DNA of 64,000 nt. Source: Methanococcoides orientis (lineage in GTDB: Archaea > Halobacteriota > Methanosarcinia > Methanosarcinales > Methanosarcinaceae). Positions within the stretch are counted from its first letter, which is position 1. Each line of letters begins with the position of its first letter. The notes under the pieces were generated by a model. The model saw nothing but the letters and a program-made list of their open reading frames with translations, ran no database searches and was not told the DNA's origin. The position numbers and the translations under genes were made by a program. Positions 36,568 through 45,615 of the stretch are shown here, in pieces. The DNA is taken from NCBI RefSeq assembly GCF_021184045.1, contig NZ_CP073710.1, forward strand, positions 1 through 64,000, given 5' to 3'.

Positions 36568-38958
36568 ATCATAAAAAATGTATTTGAAAAACTGGGAATC
36601 TTTATTGAGAACAATACTATCCCTATAATATTAGTAGCCTTATTACTCGTCCTTGTATCTGTCCAGGGTGCACAAAACATCACGATGGAATCGGGTACTG
36701 AAACCTTTGTTGAGAAAACTTCTCAGCTGTATCAGGATTTTGATCATCTCTATATGAATATCTTTGGTACGGAAGCCATTGTTATAATAGTGGAGGATGG
36801 TCAGGTAAGTAATCCTGCCTTGTTGCAGGCGATGGACCGGCTTGATCATATGTCTTCGTCGCTGCCCGGCGTCGTGGATGTTCAAAGTGTCGCAACAGTT
36901 GTTAAAGATGCTAATTTCGGTCTTACTGGTGATGCATCACTGCCTGAAGACAAAGCAGAACTACAGTCTCTGATCGACGCTCATGTTCCTGAACAACTGA
37001 TGCCTGACAGTACTCACACACTTGTTTATGTCGAGATCGCAGGTTCGTTAACTGATGACCAGAAACAGGAGATTCTGAGGGAGGTCGAGACATCGGTGAG
37101 TCTGGCAGAATTCCCTCCTGACTATAATGTTGTAGTAACAGGGGAACCAGCTTTCATGGTCTCCATGAACAACGCAATGATGTCAAGTATGGGTGTACTG
37201 CTTGGGCTTTCAGTTGTCCTGATGATCGTTGTCCTGTATCTTGTGTTCGGTCATGTCAGGTGGAGGTTAATGCCTCTTGCTATTGTACTGCTGGGTATCA
37301 TATACACTTTCGGTGCCATGGGTTATCTGGGGATCCCAATGACCATGGTCTCAATGGCAGCATTCCCTGTACTGATAGGTTTGGGTATAGACTATGCCAT
37401 TCAGTTCCATAATCGTATAGAAGAGGAGCTTGAACGTGGTGAGACGCCGGCAGATGCAGTGGTAGATACTATCAAGCACACCGGCCCTGCTGTTCTTATC
37501 GCACTCATTATCACGGCACTGGGATTCTTTTCCCTTCTGACATCAAGCGTACCTATGATACAGGATTTTGCAAAGCTGCTTCTCATAGGTATTGTGATGT
37601 GCTTCCTTGCATCCCTGTTCGTCGGTGTGACTGTGATATATGGTCTTGACAACATTCAATCTATGCGCAAGGAGAAGTTCGGACACTTGTCCCTGAGCGG
37701 CAAAAACAAACCAAAGACATCATCTGCGGGTACTGGAGAACCTAAGCCGGACATTCTGGACAGGTTTTTGGGCCGAACTACTCATTTCACCATAAAACAT
37801 CCTTTCATGATCCTATCAATTGCCGTTCTGCTTTGTGTCGGTGGGCTGGTGGCTGATACTCAGGTAGGGATCCAGACAGATACGGAAACCTTTGTCCCGC
37901 AGGACCTGCCGGCATTGATCAACCTGGCCCATCTTTCGGATATTACAGGTGGTGAGGACCAGATGAACATTATCATCAAGACTGATAATGCTGCTGATCC
38001 TGAGACCCTGAAATGGATGGATGAGTTCAGCTCTCATGAAATAGATAGCCGGAACAATATCATTGGTGCGGAAAGCATGGCCAGTGTCATTAAGTCGATG
38101 AACGGTGGTGTGATCCCTGAAAGTGAGTCTGAGATCAGATCTCTGTATGAACAGATGCCTGCTCAGCAAAAAGACCGCTTCATGCACGGTGAGAATATGC
38201 TCCTGCTTAACCTGAATGTTGGTGACGTAATGGGAAGCATTGGAATGGAGGGGTTTGAAGTCCTCACGGAAATTGTGAAGGATGATATGCTGTGGATGTC
38301 CCCGCCTCCCGGAATGACAGCGACGATAACAGGAAGCAACGTTGTGTTCATTGAGGTCATCGGAGCCCTTACTTCTGGACGTATCTTTATGACATACCTG
38401 GGACTGGGAATGGTATTTGGTGGACTGTTTTTGATCTACCGTGATCTTCTCAAGGCCCTTGTACCGGTAGTGACAATGTTCATGGTCATTGGCTGGTCTG
38501 GTGGACTGATGTACCTGTTGGGTATGGACTACAACCCAATGACAGCTACACTGGGAGCACTCATTCTCGGTGTGGGTTCCGAGTATGCTGTACTTATGAT
38601 GGAGAGATATTTTGAGGAAAAGGAGAAAGGTGCCAGTCCTGAAGAAGCAATGACCGAAGCAGGGGTCAAGATCGGAAAAGCGATAGTCACTTCCGGACTT
38701 ACAACACTGTTCGGTTTCTGTGCACTGATAGCTTCCGATTTCGGTATGATCAGCGGCTTCGGTATGATCACTGTAATAGACGTAGGGCTTGCCCTGTTCG
38801 CAACATTTGTGATCTTCCCGCCTGTGATGGTCTTGTTGGACAATTTCCGTGAAAAGAGGAAAGCAAGAAAAATAATCTCTGATGTATCACTCGAAGACAA
38901 TATAGAAACGATAGAATTAGCAAAACATAGCACTGACCCGGAGGCTGATGCCTTTTGA
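36568..38958 (+). CDS. RND-superfamily (MMPL/HAE3-type) exporter; non-canonical start
   Basis: A protein of about 796 residues with two matching halves, each a membrane helix, a large outside loop and five helices (first half VLMIVVLYLVFGHVRWRLMP, FPVLIGLGIDYAIQFHNRIE; second half LGALILGVGSEYAVLMMERY, TSGLTTLFGFCALIASDFGM). This is the archaeal/bacterial RND family that exports hydrophobic molecules or lipids using the ion gradient. The first ATG (36685) would remove membrane helix 1 (IPIILVALLLVLVSV). A strong GAGGAGG at 36556-36562 points instead to ATC (36568) or ATA (36571) as start, giving (M)IKNVFEKLGIFIENN. No ATG/GTG/TTG occurs in frame upstream. It lies in a MarR-RND-COG1361-COG1361 operon. 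Confidence 0.85.
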   Translation: MIKNVFEKLGIFIENNTIPIILVALLLVLVSVQGAQNITMESGTETFVEKTSQLYQDFDHLYMNIFGTEAIVIIVEDGQVSNPALLQAMDRLDHMSSSLPGVVDVQSVATVVKDANFGLTGDASLPEDKAELQSLIDAHVPEQLMPDSTHTLVYVEIAGSLTDDQKQEILREVETSVSLAEFPPDYNVVVTGEPAFMVSMNNAMMSSMGVLLGLSVVLMIVVLYLVFGHVRWRLMPLAIVLLGIIYTFGAMGYLGIPMTMVSMAAFPVLIGLGIDYAIQFHNRIEEELERGETPADAVVDTIKHTGPAVLIALIITALGFFSLLTSSVPMIQDFAKLLLIGIVMCFLASLFVGVTVIYGLDNIQSMRKEKFGHLSLSGKNKPKTSSAGTGEPKPDILDRFLGRTTHFTIKHPFMILSIAVLLCVGGLVADTQVGIQTDTETFVPQDLPALINLAHLSDITGGEDQMNIIIKTDNAADPETLKWMDEFSSHEIDSRNNIIGAESMASVIKSMNGGVIPESESEIRSLYEQMPAQQKDRFMHGENMLLLNLNVGDVMGSIGMEGFEVLTEIVKDDMLWMSPPPGMTATITGSNVVFIEVIGALTSGRIFMTYLGLGMVFGGLFLIYRDLLKALVPVVTMFMVIGWSGGLMYLLGMDYNPMTATLGALILGVGSEYAVLMMERYFEEKEKGASPEEAMTEAGVKIGKAIVTSGLTTLFGFCALIASDFGMISGFGMITVIDVGLALFATFVIFPPVMVLLDNFREKRKARKIISDVSLEDNIETIELAKHSTDPEADAF

Positions 38959-40061
38959 TGAAATGTAAAAACACACAACAAAAAATATATGTGAATTCAG
39001 TGGTCATGGTGGCTGTCCTACTGACCGCGACGTTGTTCGTGGTCACTGCATCTCCTGCAGCAGGGGCAAAGGAGTTCGTACAGCCGACATATGAGTTCTC
39101 TACCAATTATTATGATGCCTACGGTGAACCTGATCTCTATGTTTCCGTTCTCGGTGACACTGAGTTCGAGAGGGGTGAGACCGCACAGGTCCGCGTTGTC
39201 CTCTCAAACAGAGGAGTGCTGTATGGATTCAAGTCCAAGACCAATGTGGATACGAAAAATGGAGATCATGCAAAGTCCCTGAAAGAACTTGAATATGAGT
39301 CATTGAGAACCACTGCTTTTGGTCTAAAGGCTGAGATGGTCTCAACTACAGATTATATAGAGGTCGATCCGATCACAAGTATTCAGACACTTGATAGTCT
39401 GTATCCGGGAGTATTGCCGGAGGCTCCGATGTCCTTTACCATCACCATTTCCGATAATGCTCCGGCTGGTGCTTACATGCTCTTACTGCCTGTCAGTTAT
39501 GAATTCCAGAGCCAGGTCGAGATGACCGATGGAAGTACTGTAAGGCTTGGTCTGCCTGATCTTGACCACACCACATTCTATAAGACAAGGAACACGACTC
39601 TTCAGATCCCGGTGATTGTAGAACCGGCTGCAAAGTTTGTTGTGTCTGATGTGGAGGGTGAGCTTACATCCGGTCAGTCAGGTATCATCAATGTGACCTA
39701 CACAAATGTTGGTGAGGTCGAAGCAGATGATGCTTTTGCCAGGATAGTTGTTATGAAACCGTTGAGTTCCGACAGGTCAGTTGTGAACCTGGGTACTATT
39801 GCACCGGGTGAAAGCAAGACTGCATCATTCGATCTTGCGGCAGAGATCTCTGCTGTGGAAAAGAACTACGGTATTGACAGTGAGATCAAGTATCGTGATG
39901 AGGACGGAGATCTGCAGTTTTCGGACAACATTATTGTTGAGATCCCTCTCAAGTCAAGGGATGCAGGTATAGGCATCACCACGCTGGCACTTATCGGAAT
40001 AGTTCTGGTGACAGCTTACATGGGATACAATACGATACGCAGAAAGGATGACAAAAAATAA
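38958..40061 (+). CDS. COG1361 / CARDB-like exported membrane-anchored protein
   Basis: A 367-residue protein with an N-terminal signal segment (VVMVAVLLTATLFVVTASPA), a beta-sandwich region with CARDB/NEW3-like repeats (LYVSVLGDTEFERGETAQVR; SGQSGIINVTYTNVGEVEAD), and a C-terminal helix (GITTLALIGIVLVTAYMGYN) with a basic tail. Its ATG overlaps the RND gene's TGA. Such proteins commonly accompany RND/MMPL exporters in Methanosarcinaceae, probably as extracytoplasmic partners. It is a paralogue of the next gene. Confidence 0.85.
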   Translation: MKCKNTQQKIYVNSVVMVAVLLTATLFVVTASPAAGAKEFVQPTYEFSTNYYDAYGEPDLYVSVLGDTEFERGETAQVRVVLSNRGVLYGFKSKTNVDTKNGDHAKSLKELEYESLRTTAFGLKAEMVSTTDYIEVDPITSIQTLDSLYPGVLPEAPMSFTITISDNAPAGAYMLLLPVSYEFQSQVEMTDGSTVRLGLPDLDHTTFYKTRNTTLQIPVIVEPAAKFVVSDVEGELTSGQSGIINVTYTNVGEVEADDAFARIVVMKPLSSDRSVVNLGTIAPGESKTASFDLAAEISAVEKNYGIDSEIKYRDEDGDLQFSDNIIVEIPLKSRDAGIGITTLALIGIVLVTAYMGYNTIRRKDDKK

Positions 40062-40109
40062 TACTTTAACTGAAAAATTATCAAATTAACACTATGAAGA
40101 GGACTAATT

Positions 40110-41249
40110 ATGTTTAAAATGACAGATTCCAGATACGCTTTGCCAATTATGGCCTCACTAGCTGTATTGTTGCTGTTTGTAGCACCGGTACATGCATCTT
40201 CCACACTGCCATCAAATGGTGAGTTTACGGCAGCTAATGCGGAACTACCTGAGTTCTTCAATTTTGATGAGAACTACTATACTGTATTCGGTGGTCCGGA
40301 TGTGACAGCGACTCTCCTCGGCGACAATGAGTTTGAACGCGGTGATACTGTCACACTGAACCTTGATCTTATGAACAAGGGTCTTATCACGGGTTTCAGA
40401 TCGGAGGAAGATGACTTTTACCTTACTCAGCTGGAGCAGAAGTTGCAAAGCACTGAAATGTCCTATGAATCCCAGCGAACGACAGCTATCGGTATTGTTG
40501 CTGTCCTGACTCCTCTTGATCCTGCTGTTAAAGTAAAGTCCGGTCCTCAGGAAGCAGGTACTCTTGTATCAGGACAGAAGACCGATTCTCCTGTTAGCTT
40601 TAACATCGAGATCTCAGATAATGCAGAGGCAGGCGGCTACCCCATGCGACTTGATCTCTATTATGGATACCAGAAGAATGTCCAGATAAATGGTGACAAT
40701 GAAACTGATCTTGGTATTACAAATATGGAGGTTGGACTCTGGTATGATATGGGCACACAGAACACTACCTTTGATATATATGTGAAGGATGAGGCAAGAT
40801 TTGAAGTGACCAACGTAACTGGTGAGCTGTATCCTGATTCTGAAAGTTTGGTGTATGTTACCTTTGAGAATGTGGGTGACCTTTCTGCAAAGGATGCTAC
40901 TGTAAGGATAAGTGCTGCTGATCCTTTCAGCACTACTGATGACCAGGCATTCCTTGGTACCCTCGATTCCGGTGAGAGCACTGTTGCAGTGTTCAAGCTG
41001 AAGGTAGATGACCTTGCAGTACCGAAGGCTTATGCACTGAACAGTGAGATCAAGTATGAGGATACTGACGGCCATGACCGTATATCAGATACTGTGAAGA
41101 TCAAGACGGAGGTCCTTCCGGCATCTGCAAATGAGAATGGGTCCGGCATGACCGGTATCATCGTTGGTGCAGTGGTCATTGTATTGATCGCTGGTGGCGC
41201 TTATTATGTGTACCGCAGCAGGTCTTCAAAGAACAGCAACGATGAGTGA
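40110..41249 (+). CDS. COG1361 / CARDB-like exported membrane-anchored protein, paralogue
   Basis: A 379-residue protein, clearly a paralogue of its upstream neighbour: matched VTATLLGDNEFERGDTVTLN with VSVLGDTEFERGETAQV, and the late sandwich LYPDSESLVYVTFENVGDLS with LTSGQSGIINVTYTNVGEVE. It has an N-terminal signal (MASLAVLLLFVAPVHA) and a C-terminal helix (GIIVGAVVIVLIAGGAYYVY) with RSRSSK. The duplication gives two candidate partners for the single exporter. It is the last gene of the operon, closed by a hairpin terminator overlapping the stop codon. Confidence 0.85.
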   Translation: MFKMTDSRYALPIMASLAVLLLFVAPVHASSTLPSNGEFTAANAELPEFFNFDENYYTVFGGPDVTATLLGDNEFERGDTVTLNLDLMNKGLITGFRSEEDDFYLTQLEQKLQSTEMSYESQRTTAIGIVAVLTPLDPAVKVKSGPQEAGTLVSGQKTDSPVSFNIEISDNAEAGGYPMRLDLYYGYQKNVQINGDNETDLGITNMEVGLWYDMGTQNTTFDIYVKDEARFEVTNVTGELYPDSESLVYVTFENVGDLSAKDATVRISAADPFSTTDDQAFLGTLDSGESTVAVFKLKVDDLAVPKAYALNSEIKYEDTDGHDRISDTVKIKTEVLPASANENGSGMTGIIVGAVVIVLIAGGAYYVYRSRSSKNSNDE

Positions 41250-41276
41250 TCATTCTCTCATCGTTTTCTTTTTATT
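41238..41276 (+). terminator. Hairpin terminator after the RND operon
   Basis: The arms AACGATGAG (41238-41246) and CTCATCGTT (41257-41265) have a 10-base loop and are followed by TTCTTTTTATT. The stem overlaps the TGA of the last COG1361 gene. Confidence 0.75.
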
Positions 41277-41355
41277 GATGTGATTCATATTCATTCTATG
41301 ATATCCCTGACATTTTTTGATCAGCAGTAATATAGTATGATATTATAATGGTTGA

Positions 41356-41368
41356 AATCACTTATATA
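41356..41368 (+). promoter_or_regulatory. TATA box of the aIF2-gamma operon
   Basis: The ACTTATATATTAG stretch, about 110 bases before the start codon, is the best archaeal TATA match in this gap. The leader of roughly 80 bases ends in a purine-rich GGGAGGGAAAT ribosome-binding site. Confidence 0.4.
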
Positions 41369-41473
41369 TTAGGAATGACATGGTATCACAAACTTCAGAG
41401 TAGTTACGTTGAATTCGTATAATTATATTAGATCACACTTTTATTTTAGCCCGATAGGGAGGGAAATCAAAAA

Positions 41474-42706
41474 TTGAGTCAGCCTTGTGTTAATATTGGC
41501 ATGGTAGGTCATGTCGATCATGGGAAAACGACGCTTGTAAGCGCGTTATCTGGAGTATGGACCGATACTCATAGTGAAGAGTTGAAGCGTGGTATTTCGA
41601 TCAGGTTAGGGTATGCGGATACTACCTTCAGGAAATGTCCAACTTGCCCCGAACCTCAGTGCTATACTGTAGCCAAGAAATGTGAGCACTGTGGTGGAAA
41701 GACCGAGGATATGAGGACCATATCTTTTGTTGATTCTCCTGGTCACGAGACATTGATGGCCACAATGCTTTCAGGTGCTGCTATCATGGATGGTGCTATC
41801 CTTGTGATCGCTGCGAACGAGGAATGTCCGCAGCCACAGACAAAAGAGCACCTTATGGCTTTGAATATCATCGGTATCGAGAACATCGTTATCGTCCAGA
41901 ACAAGGTCGACCTTGTTCCAAAGGAGAAGGTTATCGAGCATTATCATCAGATCAAGGAGTTCGTAAAAGGAACCGTTGCTGAGAATGCACCTGTAGTTCC
42001 TATCTCTGCACAGCAGAACATCAATATCGATGTGCTGATCGATGTGATGAACGAAGTGATTCCAACGCCTGTGCAGAAACTTGACAAGCCTGCACATATG
42101 CTTATTGCAAGATCTTTTGACATCAACAAGCCTGGATCATCTATCGATAAGATCGCAGGTGGTGTCATTGGCGGAACACTTACAGCTGGTACTTTGCATC
42201 CGGGTGATGAACTTGAGATTCGTCCTGGTCGCAAGGTGGAAAGCGAGAATGCTATCCACTGGGAACCTATATTTACTACTATCAATATGATCGCTGCAGG
42301 CAGTGACAAGGTAGAAGAGGCAACTCCGGGAGGATTGCTTGCACTGGGTACAGGACTTGACCCAAGTATAACAAAGAGTGATTCGCTCACAGGTCAGGTT
42401 GCAGGTTTGCCAGACACATTACCTCCTACCCACGATTCATTCACTCTGGACCTTAAGCTTCTTGAACGTGTAGTTGGTATTTCAGATGATGAGCCGATTG
42501 AGATCGGTAAGATCAAGACCAGTGAACCATTGATGCTCAATGTTGGAACTGCTACCACTGTTGGTATTGTAACAAGTGCCAGGGAAAATGTTGCTGAGAC
42601 CAAGCTCAAGAGGCCGGTCTGTGCTGAAGTTGGCTCTATGGTTGCTATCAGCAGGCGTGTTGGTTCCCGTTGGAGACTAATAGGCGTGGGAGTCATTAAG
42701 GCTTGA
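41474..42706 (+). CDS. Translation initiation factor aIF2 subunit gamma
   Basis: A 410-residue GTPase that, with the alpha and beta subunits, delivers initiator Met-tRNA to the small ribosomal subunit. It shows G1 [18 protein letters not shown]3 VDSPGHE, G4 NKVD, and a zinc knuckle ([22 protein letters not shown]) typical of the gamma subunit. Domains II and III follow ([40 protein letters not shown]). Start is TTG at 41474, preceded by GGGAGGG. It heads the conserved archaeal operon with the PIN protein, rpoE', spt4, dephospho-CoA kinase, S24e and S27ae. Confidence 0.97.
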   Translation: MSQPCVNIGMVGHVDHGKTTLVSALSGVWTDTHSEELKRGISIRLGYADTTFRKCPTCPEPQCYTVAKKCEHCGGKTEDMRTISFVDSPGHETLMATMLSGAAIMDGAILVIAANEECPQPQTKEHLMALNIIGIENIVIVQNKVDLVPKEKVIEHYHQIKEFVKGTVAENAPVVPISAQQNINIDVLIDVMNEVIPTPVQKLDKPAHMLIARSFDINKPGSSIDKIAGGVIGGTLTAGTLHPGDELEIRPGRKVESENAIHWEPIFTTINMIAAGSDKVEEATPGGLLALGTGLDPSITKSDSLTGQVAGLPDTLPPTHDSFTLDLKLLERVVGISDDEPIEIGKIKTSEPLMLNVGTATTVGIVTSARENVAETKLKRPVCAEVGSMVAISRRVGSRWRLIGVGVIKA

Positions 42707-43068
42707 AGGTTATAATCGATACAAACGGTTTAATGATACCAGTTCAGTTCAAGGTCGATATCTTTACAGAACTAAAACGTCTGGGCTATGATGAGCTCAT
42801 TGTTCCCCAGGCGGTCATAAATGAGATACAGATCCTGGTCAAAAGGTATAAGGGTGAGAACAGAATAGCGGCAAAGGTTGCACTTTCATTATCAGACAGA
42901 TGTACCATTGTGGAACAGACAGGAAGTGCTGATGATGTCATCCTTCAGCTGGCTCTCGATACCGGGGCAGCGGTGTTGACCAATGATGTCGGTTTGGTCA
43001 AACGTCTGAAGGAAGTGGATGTGACCGTTGTGCGTTTGCGCCAGAAGAGCCGTTTGGATATAGCATGA
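42703..43068 (+). CDS. PIN-domain protein (FCF1/Utp24-like)
   Basis: A 121-residue PIN nuclease-fold protein. Acidic residues of the active site are visible: D6 in [11 protein letters not shown]40-region in [12 protein letters not shown] in [20 protein letters not shown] (several Asp). It overlaps the aIF2-gamma stop by four bases (TTGA) and starts with TTG. The location is conserved in archaea, where it is thought to act in rRNA processing like eukaryotic Fcf1/Utp24; no antitoxin gene is nearby, so it is not a toxin-antitoxin pair. Confidence 0.9.
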   Translation: MKVIIDTNGLMIPVQFKVDIFTELKRLGYDELIVPQAVINEIQILVKRYKGENRIAAKVALSLSDRCTIVEQTGSADDVILQLALDTGAAVLTNDVGLVKRLKEVDVTVVRLRQKSRLDIA

Positions 43069-43134
43069 TCATCATTTCATATTACAATTATAGTGGCAGT
43101 TTAGATTAATGCAGGGCATATTGGAGATCGAGAT

Positions 43135-43704
43135 ATGTATAAAAGGATGAAACTTTCGGACACGATCCGTGTGGCTCCCCGCCTTTTGGGTGAGGATGTC
43201 GGGGTCAGTGTGAAGGATGCACTAAAGGAGAAACTTGAGGGCAGGGTCGATAAGACGCTTGGTGCAATTGTTGCGGTCACGGATATTGAAGAAGTTGGAG
43301 AAGGTCATATCCTTGTTGGTGACGGAGCGGTCTATTACGATGTTGTTTTCGATGCTATTGTGTTCATCCCGCAGCTTCAGGAAGTCATTGAAGGACTTGT
43401 GGTCGAGACAGTTGAGTTCGGTGCTTTCGTCAGCATAGGTGCTATGGATGGTCTTTTACACGTAAGCCAGGTGACTGACGACTTCATGTCATATGACGGT
43501 AAGAACGGCAGGCTCCTTAGCAAGAACGGGGATCGTACCCTTTCAGAAGGCGACAAGGTGCGTGCCCGTATAGTTGCTGTAAGCACTAACGAAAGAGAGC
43601 CAAGGGATAGTAAGATCGGATTGACCATGCGTCAGCATGCTCTTGGAAGGCTGGAATGGCTGGAAGATGCACGCAAGCCAAAATCCGATGAATCTAATGA
43701 GTAA
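43135..43704 (+). CDS. rpoE1: DNA-directed RNA polymerase subunit Rpo7/RpoE'
   Basis: A 189-residue orthologue of eukaryotic Rpb7: N-terminal tip domain (MYKRMKLSDTIRVAPRLLGE; GHILVGDGAVYYDVVFDAIV) and S1/OB domain (IEGLVVETVEFGAFVSIGAM; GLLHVSQVTDDFM). With Rpo4 it forms the polymerase stalk that binds nascent RNA. ATG 43135 has GGAGATCGAG upstream. It is followed 17 bases later by spt4. Confidence 0.95.
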   Translation: MYKRMKLSDTIRVAPRLLGEDVGVSVKDALKEKLEGRVDKTLGAIVAVTDIEEVGEGHILVGDGAVYYDVVFDAIVFIPQLQEVIEGLVVETVEFGAFVSIGAMDGLLHVSQVTDDFMSYDGKNGRLLSKNGDRTLSEGDKVRARIVAVSTNEREPRDSKIGLTMRQHALGRLEWLEDARKPKSDESNE

Positions 43705-43721
43705 ACCGGAGTGTATCTATA

Positions 43722-43907
43722 ATGGTAGATCAGGTATGTCGTGAATGTCACAGGTTGGTAACAGGTCAGACCTGTCCTGTCTGTGGTTCAAGTAATTTGA
43801 GCGCTGACTGGAGCGGACTTGTTATTATCGTGGATCCTCAGCGATCTAAGATCGCAGAGATGATCGGAGTGACAGTTGCCGATAAGTATGCTTTGAAGGT
43901 GCGGTAA
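43722..43907 (+). CDS. spt4: Transcription elongation factor Spt4 (RpoE'')
   Basis: A 61-residue zinc-ribbon protein: CRECHRLVTGQTCPVCGSSN supplies four Cys ligands, followed by SADWSGLVIIVDPQRSKIAE. It pairs with Spt5 to raise polymerase processivity. The length is normal and the gene sits directly after rpoE'. Confidence 0.95.
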   Translation: MVDQVCRECHRLVTGQTCPVCGSSNLSADWSGLVIIVDPQRSKIAEMIGVTVADKYALKVR

Positions 43908-43909
43908 TT

Positions 43910-44491
43910 TTGGGTTTGCAGATCCTTTTACCGGAAAGTCTTCGTCACCTTTTCCGGGAACCTTTTGGTATCCTGTATGAAGGTGTGGGCGGTGATGCCG
44001 TCAGAAGTTCGGTAAAGGATCTTGGTAATCCCACAAAACTTATATCTGTGGGTGATGTTACTACTTTCCACTTGCTCGAATCAAACATCATTCCAGATGT
44101 ACTGATCGTGGACGATAGGACAAAAAGGGCACCGGCTTCCTCACAGGTTGTCGATGGTACGAAACATCAGGGATTTGCTGAAATTGCAGTTGATAATCCT
44201 GCTGGTGTTATCACCGAAGAACTGATATCTGTGATAGGCGATGCATTAGTGTCCGATCAGAATGTCCGGATATTCGTAAAAGGCGAAGAGGATCTTGCCG
44301 CTTTACCTGCGATGATGATGGCACCTGTAGGTTCGGTTATCATGTATGGGCAACCGGATAAAGGTGTAATACTTGTAAGGGTCACAGAATCCAAAAAAGC
44401 AGAAATAAAGGATCTATTTGATATTATTCTTGAAAAACAAGATCATAAAGAACAGTTCAATAATGTGCGGAGGAAATTAAATGGATATTAA
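43910..44491 (+). CDS. GTP-dependent dephospho-CoA kinase (DUF359)
   Basis: A 193-residue enzyme for the last step of archaeal coenzyme A synthesis, phosphorylating the ribose of dephospho-CoA with GTP. Family marks are VGDVTTFHL, VLIVDDRTKRAP, AEIAVDNPAGVITEELISVI and FVKGEEDLAALPAMMMAPVG. Start is TTG (43910), two bases after the spt4 stop. It overlaps rps24e by 11 bases. It sits in the information-processing operon. Confidence 0.92.
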   Translation: MGLQILLPESLRHLFREPFGILYEGVGGDAVRSSVKDLGNPTKLISVGDVTTFHLLESNIIPDVLIVDDRTKRAPASSQVVDGTKHQGFAEIAVDNPAGVITEELISVIGDALVSDQNVRIFVKGEEDLAALPAMMMAPVGSVIMYGQPDKGVILVRVTESKKAEIKDLFDIILEKQDHKEQFNNVRRKLNGY

Positions 44492-44819
44492 TATTACAGA
44501 AGATAAAAACAACGCACTTCTCAACAGAAGGGAAGTGAGGTTCGATGCTACATTCGATGGTGCAACACCTTCAAGGCTCGATGTAAAGAACAGACTGGCT
44601 GCAATGCTTAACGTGCCACTTGAGCTCGTCATTCTCCAGAAGTTCGATAACAGCTACGGTATATCTGCAGCTGAAGGATACGCAAAGATCTACGAAGATG
44701 CAGATCGCATGAAGGTTGTAGAGAAGGAATATGTCCTTAAAAGGAACGAACTTCCAGAACCTGAAGTTGTCGAAGACGAAGCATCCGAAGAACCAGCTGA
44801 AGAAGCAGACAGTGAGTGA
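44481..44819 (+). CDS. rps24e: Ribosomal protein S24e
   Basis: A 112-residue small-subunit protein ([60 protein letters not shown]). The C-terminus is an acidic tail ([18 protein letters not shown]) of the kind seen in many methanogens. A GGAGGAAATTA ribosome-binding site lies within the end of the preceding gene. Confidence 0.96.
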   Translation: MDINITEDKNNALLNRREVRFDATFDGATPSRLDVKNRLAAMLNVPLELVILQKFDNSYGISAAEGYAKIYEDADRMKVVEKEYVLKRNELPEPEVVEDEASEEPAEEADSE

Positions 44820-44824
44820 TCATA

Positions 44825-44974
44825 ATGGCAGTTAAAGACTACTACAAAGTAACCGGCGATTCCATCGAAAGACTGAGGCAGTTCTGCCCACGCTGCGGCG
44901 ATGGTGTATATCTTGCAGACCACAAGGACAGACTTACCTGTGGTAAATGCGGATACACTGAATTCAAGAAATAA
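44825..44974 (+). CDS. rps27ae: Ribosomal protein S27ae
   Basis: A 49-residue zinc-finger ribosomal protein ([32 protein letters not shown]) with the four Cys ligands. It starts with ATG five bases after the rps24e stop. In many archaea the kae1-bud32 gene follows; here a terminator does instead. Confidence 0.95.
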   Translation: MAVKDYYKVTGDSIERLRQFCPRCGDGVYLADHKDRLTCGKCGYTEFKK

Positions 44975-44986
44975 TTCCGACTTTAT

Positions 44987-45022
44987 GCATCGCAACGTGA
45001 TGTTGTGATGCTTTTCTTTTTT
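44987..45022 (+). terminator. Terminator after rps27ae
   Basis: The arms GCATCGCAAC (44987-44996) and GTTGTGATGC (45002-45011) pair with one G-U, have a 5-base loop, and are followed by TTTTCTTTTTT. It closes the aIF2-gamma to S27ae operon. Confidence 0.85.
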
Positions 45023-45190
45023 AATTTAGGTATGTGGCAAAGCACCATTTTTAATTTAGGTGTTCATAGCAAACATCAATTTTTAATTTAGATATTTATT
45101 ACCAAATTATCCATTTCTAATTTAGCTATCTATTACTAAAGCAACTATCATTTAATTTAGATGTGTGGTATCACACAGCAATTTTCAATA
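45022..45190. repeat. Five degenerate AATTTAG tandem repeats
   Basis: TAATTTAG(G/A/C)T recurs at 45022, 45052, 45084, 45118 and 45153, giving units of 30-35 bases. Each ends in an A/C-rich AGCA/CAAACATC-like stretch and T-run. They lie between the convergent rps27ae terminator and the response-regulator stop codon. The sequences between repeats diverge, so this is not a CRISPR array. It could be a decayed tandem duplication of terminator-like DNA. Confidence 0.55.
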
Positions 45191-45200
45191 TACTATCTTC

Positions 45201-45605
45201 TCATTCATCAGGTTCTTCAAGCCCTTTTTCCACTCTGTAATTATGGAGTGCAAGTTCTATGGTGCTATGAAGACTGTTTTCCTCGAAAGGTTTGGTAAGA
45301 TATCCAAAAGGTTTTGTCCTCTTGGCTCGAGCCAGTATCTTTTCATCGGAATATGCCGTGAGGTAGACTACAGGAACATCGAAAAGCTGACGTATCTGTT
45401 CAGCTGCTTCGACCCCATCCATGTCACCTTTCAACATGATGTCCATCAATACAAGATCCGGAAATGTGATCTCTGCTTTACTGATGGCTTCTTTTCCAGA
45501 AGATGCAATGCTGGGCACAAGGTATCCCATGTTCTTTAGCATCTTTTTGATACCTAAGGCAACGATCTTTTCATCTTCTACGACCAGGATCTTTGTTTGA
45601 GTCAT
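45201..45605 (-). CDS. Response regulator (receiver domain only)
   Basis: A 134-residue receiver: acidic pocket (ILVVEDEKIVALG), phospho-acceptor Asp in FPDLVLMDIMLKGDMDGVEA, Thr/Ser in VVYLTAYSDEKILARAKRTK and the Lys in FGYLTKPFEENSLHSTIELA. There is no output domain. The ATG at 45605 has GAGAGGGAATTG just upstream and gives MTQTKILVVEDE; upstream in-frame starts lie in the kinase gene. It follows the dCache kinase gene and is likely its phosphotransfer target. Confidence 0.93.
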   Translation of the reverse strand: MTQTKILVVEDEKIVALGIKKMLKNMGYLVPSIASSGKEAISKAEITFPDLVLMDIMLKGDMDGVEAAEQIRQLFDVPVVYLTAYSDEKILARAKRTKPFGYLTKPFEENSLHSTIELALHNYRVEKGLEEPDE

Positions 45606-45615
45606 CAATTCCCTC

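Noticed and set aside
36551-36574. Seven-codon frame ATGATGAGG... ending TAA ahead of the RND gene
   Set aside because: It consists of the ribosome-binding site itself and would be out of frame; likely coincidence.
45022-45190. CRISPR array
   Set aside because: Repeats are only about 8 bases, the units vary in length and sequence, and no cas genes are present.
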